From Flavobacterium azizsancarii (GTDB lineage: Bacteria > Bacteroidota > Bacteroidia > Flavobacteriales > Flavobacteriaceae): a stretch of DNA of 46,448 bases. The position numbers were made by a program, and so were the translations under genes. Positions 32,151-40,465 of this stretch are shown one piece after another. The notes beneath the pieces are model-generated. The model was not told the origin of the DNA, did no database searches, and worked only from the letters and a program-made list of their open reading frames with translations. Position 1 is the first letter of the stretch; the number at the start of each line of letters is the position of its first letter. Where the stretch lies: positions 1 through 46,448 of the forward strand of contig NZ_JAMZNK010000045.1 of assembly GCF_027980145.1 (NCBI RefSeq), written 5' to 3'.

Positions 32151-33259
32151 ATCCGATCCCAGAGAATCATTCTGCCCGATTAATAGACAGTGTTGTTGAA
32201 CAGTTGGAAATTTCCGAGATTATATCACAGTTTAAAGGCGGTGGAAGATCCAGCTATCATCCTAAGATGTTATTGAAAATATTGTTTTACGGATATCTCA
32301 ATAATACCTATTCCAGCCGAAAGCTGGCTAGAGCCGTGAAGGAAAATATATATTTTATGTGGCTCTCGGGAGGACTTCAGCCGGATTTTAGAACTATCAA
32401 TGACTTTAGAGGAAAAAAATTAAAAGGGAATATTGAAAAACTTTTCAGCCAGGTCGTTATGATGATGGTAGATTTAGAGCTCATTAGCCTGGAGAGACAA
32501 TTTATTGATGGTACTAAAATAGAAGCCAACGCACATAAATATAGCTTTGTGTGGAAGAAAGCAGTTGAAAAACATAAAGACAGGCTTCAGGGAAAAATCG
32601 ATGCTGTTCTGGCAGATATTGGTCAGGCTATCGAGTCAGACATTATCCATACTGATAACCAAACTGAAACCAAGGTAGACAGCAAGAAATTAGAAGAGAA
32701 AATACGTGAGATCAACCACAGTGAAAAAAAGCAGAAGCTGAGTAAACAGCAAAACAAATCACTTCAAAAACTCGAGAAAGAGCAGCTTGTAAAACTTAAA
32801 GAATACGAGAAACATCTTGAAATTCTGGGAGAGAGAAACAGTTACTCCAAAACAGATACCGATGCTACTTTTATGCGCATGAAAGAAGATCATATGGGCA
32901 ACGGACAATTAAAAGCGGGTTATAATGTTCAGATTTCTACAGAAAATCAAATCATTACACATTACTCCACCCACCAGACTTCTACTGATTTTACCACACT
33001 AAAAAATCACTTAGAAGGATTCAAAAGCAACTACGGCAAACAATCTGCAAAAGTTATAGCCGATGCGGGCTATGGAAGTGAGGAAAATTATCAATTCCTT
33101 GAAGACAGAGAAATTGATTTTTTTGTTCCCTACAATATGTACCGTATCGAAGAGACCCGTAAGTATAAAAACAATTTATTCCACGCACAAAACCTGTTTT
33201 ATTTCTCATTTAAACTAAATTTAGAATTTATTGAATCCATCAAAAAAACCTCAACTTAA
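32151..33259 (+). mobile_element. IS1182-family transposase remnant, truncated at both ends
   Basis: From 32152 the frame reads PENHSARLIDSVVEQLEISE, the N-terminal region of IS1182-type DDE transposases, without its first 20-30 residues or a start codon; the first usable start is TTG 32204. SSYHPKMLLKILFYGYLNN, NIYFMWLSGG and FRTINDFRG follow. The first two catalytic positions are present (DGTKIEANAHKY; VIADAGYGSEENYQF), but the frame departs from the family after FHAQNLFY near 33200 and the part with the third acidic residue is lost. No terminal inverted repeats are visible. Inactive. Confidence 0.8.
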
Positions 33260-33284
33260 AAAACAATCCAGATAGTTATTCAGA

Positions 33285-34256
33285 CTATTTTTTTTTGAAA
33301 GTAAACACATGTGCCAATGTTAGGAAAAAGGTATTTCCCTGAAATCTGTTTATCGCATTGACCTCTGCAATCCAACGGAATCCTGCAGATGTACTGCAGC
33401 CAATATGATAATAATTGATCTCAGCTCCTATTCCTCCTACACGATCTTTGTCTGTTTCGATTGTACCAAACACCGGAACCGGTATTTGATCATTGGTTAC
33501 TTTGTATTGCAGATAATAAATTAAACCTGCATTGATTATCGATTTTGGAGCCGGATTTGTACCATCCATTACATAAAATGTTTTACCTAAACCTCCTTCA
33601 ATACTTAAAAGATCTCCGGTTTTGATATCTGTACCTTTCTTTTTTCCGTTTATTTCGTAAGAAGCTAAAGCTGAAAAGTGAACTGTTTTTTTGTCATTAA
33701 AAAATAAGGTTGTTCCTGTTGAAAACTCATTCATAAACATTCCTAAACCGCTATTGTCAGAAGCTCCCATATCGAATTTTCCTGTTGGTAAATACATCTG
33801 ATAGCTAAAAACAAAATCGGCTCTTTTATTGCGCCAGCCTAATTGAACGGGTACAATATAAGTATCCGTCAAGGCAAAAGGGCTTTTTGAGTCTACCGTA
33901 TTCCCCTGAATTCTATTAGATGCAAAGGCAAGCAAAACCGATGCTCCGTAATTGGCTCCCAGAATTCTGAAATCACTTACATAACTGGCGCCTACTCCTG
34001 TAATAAACATATTAAGATCCGGGTTGGCGATCGATTTATCACCATTGGCATTTCGTAAAGATGATGCTGCATAAAAATAACCGGGAACGTAAACACTCAA
34101 TGTGTTTTCTGGTGTTTGGGTTCCTGATTGTAATCCCATGGCACCAAGAATATGACCGCCTTTGAGTTGTGCGTAACTAAAAAAAGAAAACAACAAAAAG
34201 GTTATAAGATATACTGTTGTTGCGGATTGCTTATGGGTATAAAAATTTGTTTTCAT
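33285..34256 (-). CDS. SphA/MetA-type outer-membrane transporter-like protein
   Basis: A 323-residue exported protein; the start at 34256 gives a signal peptide ending SYAQ, whereas the longer reading from 34346 would begin inside the upstream regulator. The mature part is beta-rich, with GGHILGAMGLQSGTQTP at its beginning and closing strand FFLTLAHVFTFKKK, typical of the SphA/phenol-degradation MetA porin-like family. Probably an outer-membrane channel for hydrophobic or aromatic compounds; substrate not known. The damaged AraC gene lies 40 bases upstream on the same strand and was likely its regulator. Confidence 0.75.
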   Translation of the reverse strand: MKTNFYTHKQSATTVYLITFLLFSFFSYAQLKGGHILGAMGLQSGTQTPENTLSVYVPGYFYAASSLRNANGDKSIANPDLNMFITGVGASYVSDFRILGANYGASVLLAFASNRIQGNTVDSKSPFALTDTYIVPVQLGWRNKRADFVFSYQMYLPTGKFDMGASDNSGLGMFMNEFSTGTTLFFNDKKTVHFSALASYEINGKKKGTDIKTGDLLSIEGGLGKTFYVMDGTNPAPKSIINAGLIYYLQYKVTNDQIPVPVFGTIETDKDRVGGIGAEINYYHIGCSTSAGFRWIAEVNAINRFQGNTFFLTLAHVFTFKKK

Positions 34257-34296
34257 AGTTGCTATTTTAAAAATTAAGGAGACCCCACAACTTCTT

Positions 34297-35497
34297 TTAC
34301 AAACTATTCTTTGTTTCGTTTGATGCTTGTTTAAAATAATAAGCATTGGTTTTCTCCGGATTGATTCTAATTACTTTAAAATATTCAGAGGGAGATTTTC
34401 CGGTATGTTTTATAAACGCCCTAAAACAGGTTGTTCTGGATTTAAAACCTGATCCCCAGGCCATTCCTTCAAGTGATAGATCTTTCCATTCAGGATCATT
34501 GATTTTTTCTTTAAAGTATTCTATTCTTTTTATATTGACATAATCCTGAAAATGAAGATTAAATTCTGAATTAATTAAATTGGAGATGTGATGAACTGAT
34601 ATTCCGGTTTCATCAGCTATATCGCGAATTACTAAATCTTTTTTAAGAAAAAGTTCTTTTGACATAAAGATGCTTTCTAGTTTAGTAAGGTATAGTGATT
34701 TTTTTTCGGGAGTTAATTCTTTGACAAGCGGTAAGGTTGCTTTACTTTCTTTTGTTTTTATTATTAATGATTTTTTAGAAAACTCAATAGTATCATTGGT
34801 ATCATAAAAAATCTGCGGTTTAAAATAAAGCCAGCCAACTGTAAAAACCAAAACTAATGATATTAGAATATAACTGGAGAAATCGATTCTCTCAACTTTG
34901 GTAATTAAAAATAATGTACAAAAAGTGCTGAGAACAAAAACAAAATCATCAGGTTATATACTCTGATCCAACTCAGAATTTTTACTCTGCTAAAATGATT
35001 TTCTTTAAATTTTTTTAAATCATAATTCAAAATCATCATCGTTTGACAAAAAGCATATACGAGCCAGACTGTCAAACTTAACATCGAAAATGGGTTATTT
35101 ACTTTAGCAGCAATATAATGAACGATCTGAAGATCGATATAACTTTCAACCCATACAAAAAGCGTTAAGCTAAAATAGATCAGAAACGGTAAAAAATGCA
35201 GCCAATCGTATTTTCTAAACAATTTGTTAGAAAACAAAATACTTCTTACATATAAAAAGGCACAAGGAGCAACTAAAAATATAAACGATTTTGCATCATA
35301 AATAAATCAGGAAAATCTTTTAACTCATTTGCTGATAAGTAAAAATTATATACGCTAACCACCGCAAGACTGAACAAAAACAGTCCTAAAAAAAAACTTT
35401 TTGAGTAATTTTTTTTTGAAAAAAGAACCATAAAGGATGTCGCAAAACCAACTATTGTAGCTATAAAAAAGAAAAGCGAAAGTATTATATCGATCAT
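34297..35497 (-). pseudogene. Membrane AraC-type regulator broken by two one-base losses
   Basis: Three frames in succession encode one protein of about 400 residues: helices MIDIILSLFFFIATIVGF to FMMQ (35497-35280), then SFIFLVAPCAFLYVRSILF to LFVHYF (35285-34900), then LITKVERIDFSSYILISL into the AraC domain with LVIRDIADETGISVHHISN and GFKSRTTCFRAFIKHTGKSPSEY (to 34297). Both breaks fall in homopolymers (A-run near 35285, T-run near 34895), each explained by one missing base. Intact relatives have about seven N-terminal transmembrane helices and a cytoplasmic DNA-binding domain. As sequenced, it is inactive. Confidence 0.75.
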
Positions 35498-35579
35498 AAG
35501 TTTTAAGCTTGATTTGTTGTAGTTTATTCCTTTTTCTTTCAGAATAAATTCAAAGAAGAAAGTTCTATAATGGCTATAC

Positions 35580-35605
35580 GCTGTACTTATAGAAATAAGT
35601 ACAGC
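35580..35605 (-). terminator. Hairpin after the DUF4136 gene
   Basis: GCTGTACTTAT and ATAAGTACAGC form a perfect 11-bp stem with loop of 4, 27 bases past the DUF4136 stop codon. No long T-run follows, so termination is probable rather than certain. Confidence 0.6.
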
Positions 35606-35631
35606 TAAATTATAATACCATTATTTATAAG

Positions 35632-36213
35632 CTATTTTTTTGCCAATCCGGGAGGAAAACCTGCCAGAATTTTTTTGATAGAGCTGGTAACAAACTCTTC
35701 AGGATCGCTGGGCTTGCTGTCAATTTGAGCATTACCGATTCCTTGCCAAATCAGTTTTTGAGTTTTTGAAGAGACAATGTCAATTATCAGTGAACCATCA
35801 ACATAATCGTAGGAGTTAAATGTTGTGTTTGCATTGCCCATCATGCCGCCCCCGCCCCAATAGCCGTAAGGACGGTACATTCCGCCATAACCATAAAAAT
35901 CAGTATTTGCAGATACCGATGTTTTGTTTTTTAAGATTGTTACTGCGTTTACTTTTAAATCAGGATTATTGGTTGTTTCTATAAAACCTTTGCTGATCAG
36001 CTCAGAACGGATTGCTTTTGTAATACGATCAACATTTAACTGATTGATCTGACCTTCCTGCGCTTTTAAATCATAAAACGCAAAAGTTTTGTATTCGCTA
36101 AAATTAGCCGAATGGTCATAATCACTTGTAACTTTTACAGTTGGAGAGCAGCTGTAAATTAAACCCAAAAATAATATTGGGATTATACGAAGATTCTTTC
36201 TTTTAATATTCAT
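35632..36213 (-). CDS. DUF4136 lipoprotein
   Basis: A 193-residue lipoprotein with lipobox LIYSC and Cys22 as lipidated residue. The mature part shows the DUF4136 pattern: VTSDYDHSANFSEYKTFAF near the N-terminus, IRSELISKGF in the middle and a C-terminal strand-helix unit with QKLIWQGIGNAQI and IKKILAGFPP. A glycine- and tyrosine-rich insert (FYGYGGMYRPYGYWGGGG) lies in the middle. Function of the family is unknown. It is separated by 244 bases, including a terminator-like hairpin, from the DUF6515 gene. Confidence 0.85.
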   Translation of the reverse strand: MNIKRKNLRIIPILFLGLIYSCSPTVKVTSDYDHSANFSEYKTFAFYDLKAQEGQINQLNVDRITKAIRSELISKGFIETTNNPDLKVNAVTILKNKTSVSANTDFYGYGGMYRPYGYWGGGGMMGNANTTFNSYDYVDGSLIIDIVSSKTQKLIWQGIGNAQIDSKPSDPEEFVTSSIKKILAGFPPGLAKK

Positions 36214-36404
36214 CTTATGGTATTTAAATTAATGATTAACTTGAAATTCTTAAAATCTTGCTTAAATCTTGAATATACTGGAAGTCATGTTAAATATTTA
36301 TTTATATTTCTACAAACATCTACTAAACAATACCTTAGCTTACACTCAAAGATAAATTATTTTATTTAATTGACATCATGCAGTCAGTAAAATTCTTACT
36401 TATT

Positions 36405-36447
36405 TACTCAGAGCAATTATTCGCATTAGAATTTATTACTCTGAGTA
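36405..36447 (-). terminator. Hairpin after the DUF6515 gene
   Basis: TACTCAGAG with CTCTGAGTA, 9 bp and a 25-base loop, right after the DUF6515 stop codon. Possible terminator of the four-gene envelope cluster; loop unusually large. Confidence 0.45.
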
Positions 36448-36457
36448 TTTTTAAGCT

Positions 36458-37189
36458 CTATTTTCCTTGTACAACAACATAACTGTCTTGTCCGTCTTTT
36501 GAAATAGGTTGATAATACACATTGTTATATATCAGATATTTTTGACCGTCGATGGTTTTCTCTTCGGCTCCTTCCGGAATATGTGTGACAACTGCTCCAA
36601 CAGGCGCGTTTACTACTTTGTACTTACTTGATGCTTTAGAATAATAAGTTCCGCCGTAATAGTAATAATCTGTTCCGGAAACATTGATTACGGCATACCC
36701 TTTTGGCAACTCCGAAATTGTTGCTCCAAGGGGTGCCGGTACAACTTTATATCCGTCAGATTGTTTTACATAGTAAACTCCGTCATCATAATTATAATTT
36801 GTATTTTCTACTGATATTACTATAGCTGCCGTCGTTAATGTTGTCAAAAAGAATCCTACAGGATACCATGTTGGTCCCCAAACATAGGGTACAAAAGGAT
36901 GATAAGCATAAGGAAAAGGTACCGGATAAGGATGAAATGGTACCGGATATGGCCTAGGATAAGGATGTGGGTACGGATGCGGCGGCGGTAACGGTCTTGG
37001 CGGAATTGGCCTTGGTCCCGGGCGCGGTGGTGGCATTGGGCGTGGCATTGGCATTGGTCGCGGCATAGGTCTTGGCGGTGCAAAATGACCAAATCGCTGT
37101 GCACTCGAATCTTCCGGAATCATAAGAAGTAATGCAAAAAATGCAGTAATTATGATTGAGATTTTACTTTTGGGTTGATATGATTTCAT
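36458..37189 (-). CDS. DUF6515 family protein, proline-rich, with three repeats
   Basis: A 243-residue exported protein with a signal peptide ending DSSAQ (about 31 residues). Residues 35-95 are built of Pro-Arg and Pro-Tyr/His dipeptides such as PRPMPMPRPMPPP, likely an extended surface stretch. A hydrophobic segment (about 112-128) could be a membrane helix. The C-terminal part has two clear 43-residue repeats (YYVKQSDGYKVVPAPLGA and YYSKASSKYKVVNAPVGA) with LP/IP-x-G ends, and a partial third. I assign DUF6515 from this repeat pattern. Last gene of a tight cluster, 20 bases after DUF2092. Confidence 0.75.
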   Translation of the reverse strand: MKSYQPKSKISIIITAFFALLLMIPEDSSAQRFGHFAPPRPMPRPMPMPRPMPPPRPGPRPIPPRPLPPPHPYPHPYPRPYPVPFHPYPVPFPYAYHPFVPYVWGPTWYPVGFFLTTLTTAAIVISVENTNYNYDDGVYYVKQSDGYKVVPAPLGATISELPKGYAVINVSGTDYYYYGGTYYSKASSKYKVVNAPVGAVVTHIPEGAEEKTIDGQKYLIYNNVYYQPISKDGQDSYVVVQGK

Positions 37190-37209
37190 AACTATGAGGT
37201 TTTATATAA

Positions 37210-37950
37210 TTATTTCGTGTTTTCTCTAGGTGCTAACTTTACTTTTGTAGCTTTTGGAGGCGTCGTAAATTCAAACATAGAGTCCGGATAATCAGTATTT
37301 ATAGTCCAGTCTTTATACAGTGCTTCGTATTGCGGTTTATCTTTATCAGACGTATAAATGATTACTAATTTTACCGGCAGAAACAAATCATCGCTTTCTA
37401 TCCAGAACTGAAAACTTTTTGTTTTATCACTTCCTGCTATATGAAAGCACTCACGCCCATCGACTATCGTTTTTCCTAAGAAAATCAAATCACCTTGTTC
37501 TGACAGTAAATCCTGTAAAAATGTGGGATAGAAAAAATCTGCCCCGGGAAATTCAATCCCGAATTTTTTACTGACCTCGTCGATAGTTTCAATAACAGAT
37601 GCGGGAGCTGTCGTAAAACCGTACGTATTATTATCGAACGAATAATAATTTAGTTTTTTACCGTTGTACCATAAACCACGATTTCCTTTATCTCCTGATG
37701 AAGTAACTTTCATTTTATCAGGAAACTTAATTGTGACTTTATCATTTATCGAATGTTTGATAAGCCCTAAACTTTCGTTTGGAACATCATAGGTTGTAAT
37801 CGCTGTAAAACTACAAGACTTTATGTCCTGCAACGTTTCGCCAGCTCGATGTAAGAGAAAAACAGCCGTAGAATCGATACGCTGTGTTTGGCCTTTTGTT
37901 GTGATTGTCATTATCACAAAGCCCATCAAAAACAAAAACTTTTTACTCAT
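37210..37950 (-). CDS. DUF2092 family protein (LolA/LppX-like fold), exported
   Basis: A 246-residue exported protein with a signal peptide of about 20 residues. The mature part has the DUF2092 pattern: ALLLHRAGETL-like helix (VFLLHRAGETLQDIKSCSF), FPDKMKVTSSGDKGNRGLWYNGKKLNYYSFDNN broken into strands, and FFYPTFLQDLLSEQGD, VDGRECFHIAGSD and WIESDDLFLPVKLVI. The fold is thought to be like lipoprotein carriers such as LolA, which suggests binding of a hydrophobic ligand in the periplasm; this is inferred. Located 30 bases after DUF2252 and 20 before DUF6515. Confidence 0.85.
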   Translation of the reverse strand: MSKKFLFLMGFVIMTITTKGQTQRIDSTAVFLLHRAGETLQDIKSCSFTAITTYDVPNESLGLIKHSINDKVTIKFPDKMKVTSSGDKGNRGLWYNGKKLNYYSFDNNTYGFTTAPASVIETIDEVSKKFGIEFPGADFFYPTFLQDLLSEQGDLIFLGKTIVDGRECFHIAGSDKTKSFQFWIESDDLFLPVKLVIIYTSDKDKPQYEALYKDWTINTDYPDSMFEFTTPPKATKVKLAPRENTK

Positions 37951-37980
37951 AGATTCTATTTTTATTAATTAATTGAAAGT

Positions 37981-39381
37981 TTAGGCTTCTGCCGAGATTG
38001 GCAATCTTCCCTCTTTTATTGCTTCTAACATTTTGTTATAATCTGAATCGTTTTGATTGGCATATGAAATAGAAAATTTTGCAATTGCATTCGCAAATTC
38101 ATTGTTTTTCCCAATGTAGCCTGATAATACAGATGGATCTCCTGTGCGGGCGTGTGCTCTTGCGAGTGCCCAACCGCAGGCTTTTGCATAATCACTCATA
38201 TTTTTAGATTTCATAATTTCAAGCACCGGCTTTACTTTAGCATCACGAAGCTGACGCATATAAAAAAACTTATTGTTGTCGTCATTTGTCCATCCTAAAA
38301 ACATATCCGAAGCAGATTGCATCAGTTTTTGTCCCATAACGATTCGCTCACCCTGATGTGTGCATTTACTTTTAGCTTTTACATTGGCTTCTAACACGCT
38401 TTTTCTGGCTTCTTTAAATTGTAAAAAAATAGGTTCTCCCGTAGCCGACATTAATAAGCTAATACCACAAAGTGTTCCCACACTTCCTACTCCTACTACT
38501 TTTATGGCCAGATCATGCAAAGAATATCTGCTTAACAACACTTTCTTTTCATCAGATAATGTTTCTAAATATCTGTTATGTATGGTTTCAGCTTCCTTTA
38601 AAATTCGTTTTCCCTCTTCTCCTGTTGGATGATAAATTAACGGTGGATCGTCTTTTATTCGGGCTCGGGAACCTTCCTGATAAGTCATTTTTGCAAATTC
38701 TTTTTCGTGAGCTGTATATTCTCCTGCTTTTTTGATTCGCTTTTGCTGAAATGATTTTATATCCTCATCTCCACCTCTATCAATAAGTTCAGCAAGATCA
38801 ATGTCAGCATACCATATTTGAAGCGCTGATAATTTGCTGTATTCCAACATATGCCTTTTGTAACTATCCGCAACATTCCAGGCAAATTCTTTGCATGTTT
38901 TGTTTGAGAATTTCTTCCATCGTCCGGCAATTACAAAACTGGCGGCTAGTCTTTTTAAATCCCATTCCCACGGTCCGGGAAACGTTTCATCAAAATCGTT
39001 AATATCAAAAACCAGTTTACGTTCCGGGGTTGCAAATCCTCCAAAATTCATTAAATGACAATCCCCGAAAAGCTGAAGATCAATTCCTGTATTTGGTGTT
39101 TGTGCCAAATCAGCTGCCATAATTGCGGCAGATCCTCTAAAAAATGCGAATGGAGATTCCATCATTCGACGGTATCGAATTGGTAATAAACTTTCAATTC
39201 TGCCAATACTTGTTTCAATTAGAATTGCTATTGGGTCTTCCCTATTTTCGCTTGGGTTCCATTCGTGATGGGCTGAACGGGGCGTAACTTTTCTAACGGC
39301 AACACCTTTATCAAAACGTTTTGCCTTTGATGCTGCAGGATCAAATCTGTTTCCGTTGTTTTCTGTGAATTCATCAGTCAT
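37981..39381 (-). CDS. DUF2252 protein with kinase-like motifs
   Basis: A 466-residue protein without signal peptide or membrane helix, so cytoplasmic. It belongs to DUF2252, which is related in fold to aminoglycoside phosphotransferases and other protein-kinase-like enzymes. The motif GDCHLMNFGG (Asp107, Asn112) corresponds to the catalytic HxDxxxxN-type loop and VFDINDFDET (Asp126-Asp131) to the metal-binding DFG/DxD site; GPWEWDLKRLAASF follows as in the family. Activity and substrate are unproven. It lies 12 bases after DUF2490 and 30 before DUF2092, whose products are exported, an odd combination. Confidence 0.88.
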   Translation of the reverse strand: MTDEFTENNGNRFDPAASKAKRFDKGVAVRKVTPRSAHHEWNPSENREDPIAILIETSIGRIESLLPIRYRRMMESPFAFFRGSAAIMAADLAQTPNTGIDLQLFGDCHLMNFGGFATPERKLVFDINDFDETFPGPWEWDLKRLAASFVIAGRWKKFSNKTCKEFAWNVADSYKRHMLEYSKLSALQIWYADIDLAELIDRGGDEDIKSFQQKRIKKAGEYTAHEKEFAKMTYQEGSRARIKDDPPLIYHPTGEEGKRILKEAETIHNRYLETLSDEKKVLLSRYSLHDLAIKVVGVGSVGTLCGISLLMSATGEPIFLQFKEARKSVLEANVKAKSKCTHQGERIVMGQKLMQSASDMFLGWTNDDNNKFFYMRQLRDAKVKPVLEIMKSKNMSDYAKACGWALARAHARTGDPSVLSGYIGKNNEFANAIAKFSISYANQNDSDYNKMLEAIKEGRLPISAEA

Positions 39382-39393
39382 AACTTCTACATT

Positions 39394-40173
39394 TTATTTT
39401 CGTTTAAAAGGCAAATCAGTTGTCAGCGTAATTCTAATCGTATGATTCATTCTGCTAAGCCCACTTTCAGTATCGGGAGATTTAAAAAAGATCTGATTCA
39501 TATATCCTAATTCCATTCTAATTTCCCTGCGTTTATCAAGACTATATGCGGTTCCTAAATACAACCTGTTTTGATCCAGATAATTTTCATTTCCGCTGGC
39601 GGCATTGGTTCTTATATGAACTTCATCATAAATTACTGCCGCCCATCTCTGTTTAAACCACAGTTGATAACGAACCTGATATCGAAACGTATTTTCGAAT
39701 TTGTAATAATCAAAATGATCACTTGTACTATTAGGATCGTCCTTTCGTCCTAACCGGCGTTGCTCCATCCTAAAACGTTGCGACCATACTTCATTTCCTT
39801 CTTTCCTGACAATACGCCATATAAATTGCTCGTATATCCTGTAATCCGGATTGTTATAGAGCAATGAAACCTCGTCGTATGGCAAATCCCACTGGTAAGC
39901 GACTCCTGCTCCTAACCGGTTTCCGTTTTTCAGATAATAGTTCGCACCCACTCTGTAAAAAGAACCCTGAAGTTCAGACACAAATTGATTTCCTTTTGAA
40001 TATCCCTCAAGCAACAAACCCCATCGTCCGTCTTCTTTAAAAGGAAGATACATTTCATAACCTACCCAGGCCGCAACATTCTGCTCCATTTTTTGGGCAT
40101 TTGTTTTTACGCTGCAAAAAAGTGTCAGAACAATTAAAACAAACAGATTTTTAGAAATGTGTATGCAATTCAT
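39394..40173 (-). CDS. DUF2490 family outer-membrane protein
   Basis: A 259-residue exported protein with signal peptide ending TNAQ (about 26 residues). The mature part is made of alternating beta strands with charged turns, as in a small outer-membrane barrel, and carries family motifs VWSQRFRMEQRR and FRYQVRYQLWFKQRW plus YDEVHIRTNAASG and the closing RMNHTIRITLTTDLPF. First intact gene of the DUF2490-DUF2252-DUF2092-DUF6515 group; the DUF1254/1214-type remnant ends 7 bases upstream. Function unknown. Confidence 0.85.
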   Translation of the reverse strand: MNCIHISKNLFVLIVLTLFCSVKTNAQKMEQNVAAWVGYEMYLPFKEDGRWGLLLEGYSKGNQFVSELQGSFYRVGANYYLKNGNRLGAGVAYQWDLPYDEVSLLYNNPDYRIYEQFIWRIVRKEGNEVWSQRFRMEQRRLGRKDDPNSTSDHFDYYKFENTFRYQVRYQLWFKQRWAAVIYDEVHIRTNAASGNENYLDQNRLYLGTAYSLDKRREIRMELGYMNQIFFKSPDTESGLSRMNHTIRITLTTDLPFKRK

Positions 40174-40179
40174 AAATTT

Positions 40180-40284
40180 TTATTTCACTTCTTTAATATC
40201 ATCCATTTTCCAGCTTTTATCAAAATAAGCTACTGTAGGTCCGTAGAATCGCATGTATCTGTGCTTTTTTAAGAATTTTCTGTT
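40180..40284 (-). pseudogene. C-terminal remnant of a DUF1254/DUF1214-type gene
   Basis: An open minus-strand frame of 34 codons ends KHRYMRFYGPTVAYFDKSW then KMDDIKEVK and TAA at 40180. The RFYGPT...DxSWKxxDI pattern is the C-terminus of DUF1254/DUF1214 proteins, from memory of the family. A stop codon lies just before it at about 40285, so the rest of the gene is lost. It directly precedes DUF2490 and probably once headed the operon. Confidence 0.6.
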
Positions 40285-40414
40285 TCAAAAATGAAAATTA
40301 TACAAAATTAGCCTTGAATATATTATTTATCATTCTCAATAATCATAAAAAAGACCTTTGAAATTTATCAAAAGCCTTAGATGTTTTATTAAAAAGAGAA
40401 AGTCCAAACCAAAA

Positions 40415-40444
40415 AAAAGCCATTCGACGTATCGAATGGCTTTT
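40415..40444 (-). terminator. Terminator of pyk
   Basis: AAAAGCCATTCGA and TCGAATGGCTTTT form a 13-bp perfect stem with a 4-base loop and a T-run on the minus strand, 22 bases past the pyk stop codon. Confidence 0.92.
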
Positions 40445-40465
40445 AAATATTTTAAATCTAAATGA

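Noticed and set aside
36856..37104. Histidine- and arginine-rich 82-codon frame opposite to the reading of DUF6515
   Set aside because: It is an out-of-frame reading of the proline-rich repeat DNA in the same gene on the same strand, without its own start signals.
35632..40284. Anti-phage defence island
   Set aside because: No nuclease, helicase, reverse transcriptase or known defence motif; the proteins are mainly exported envelope families.
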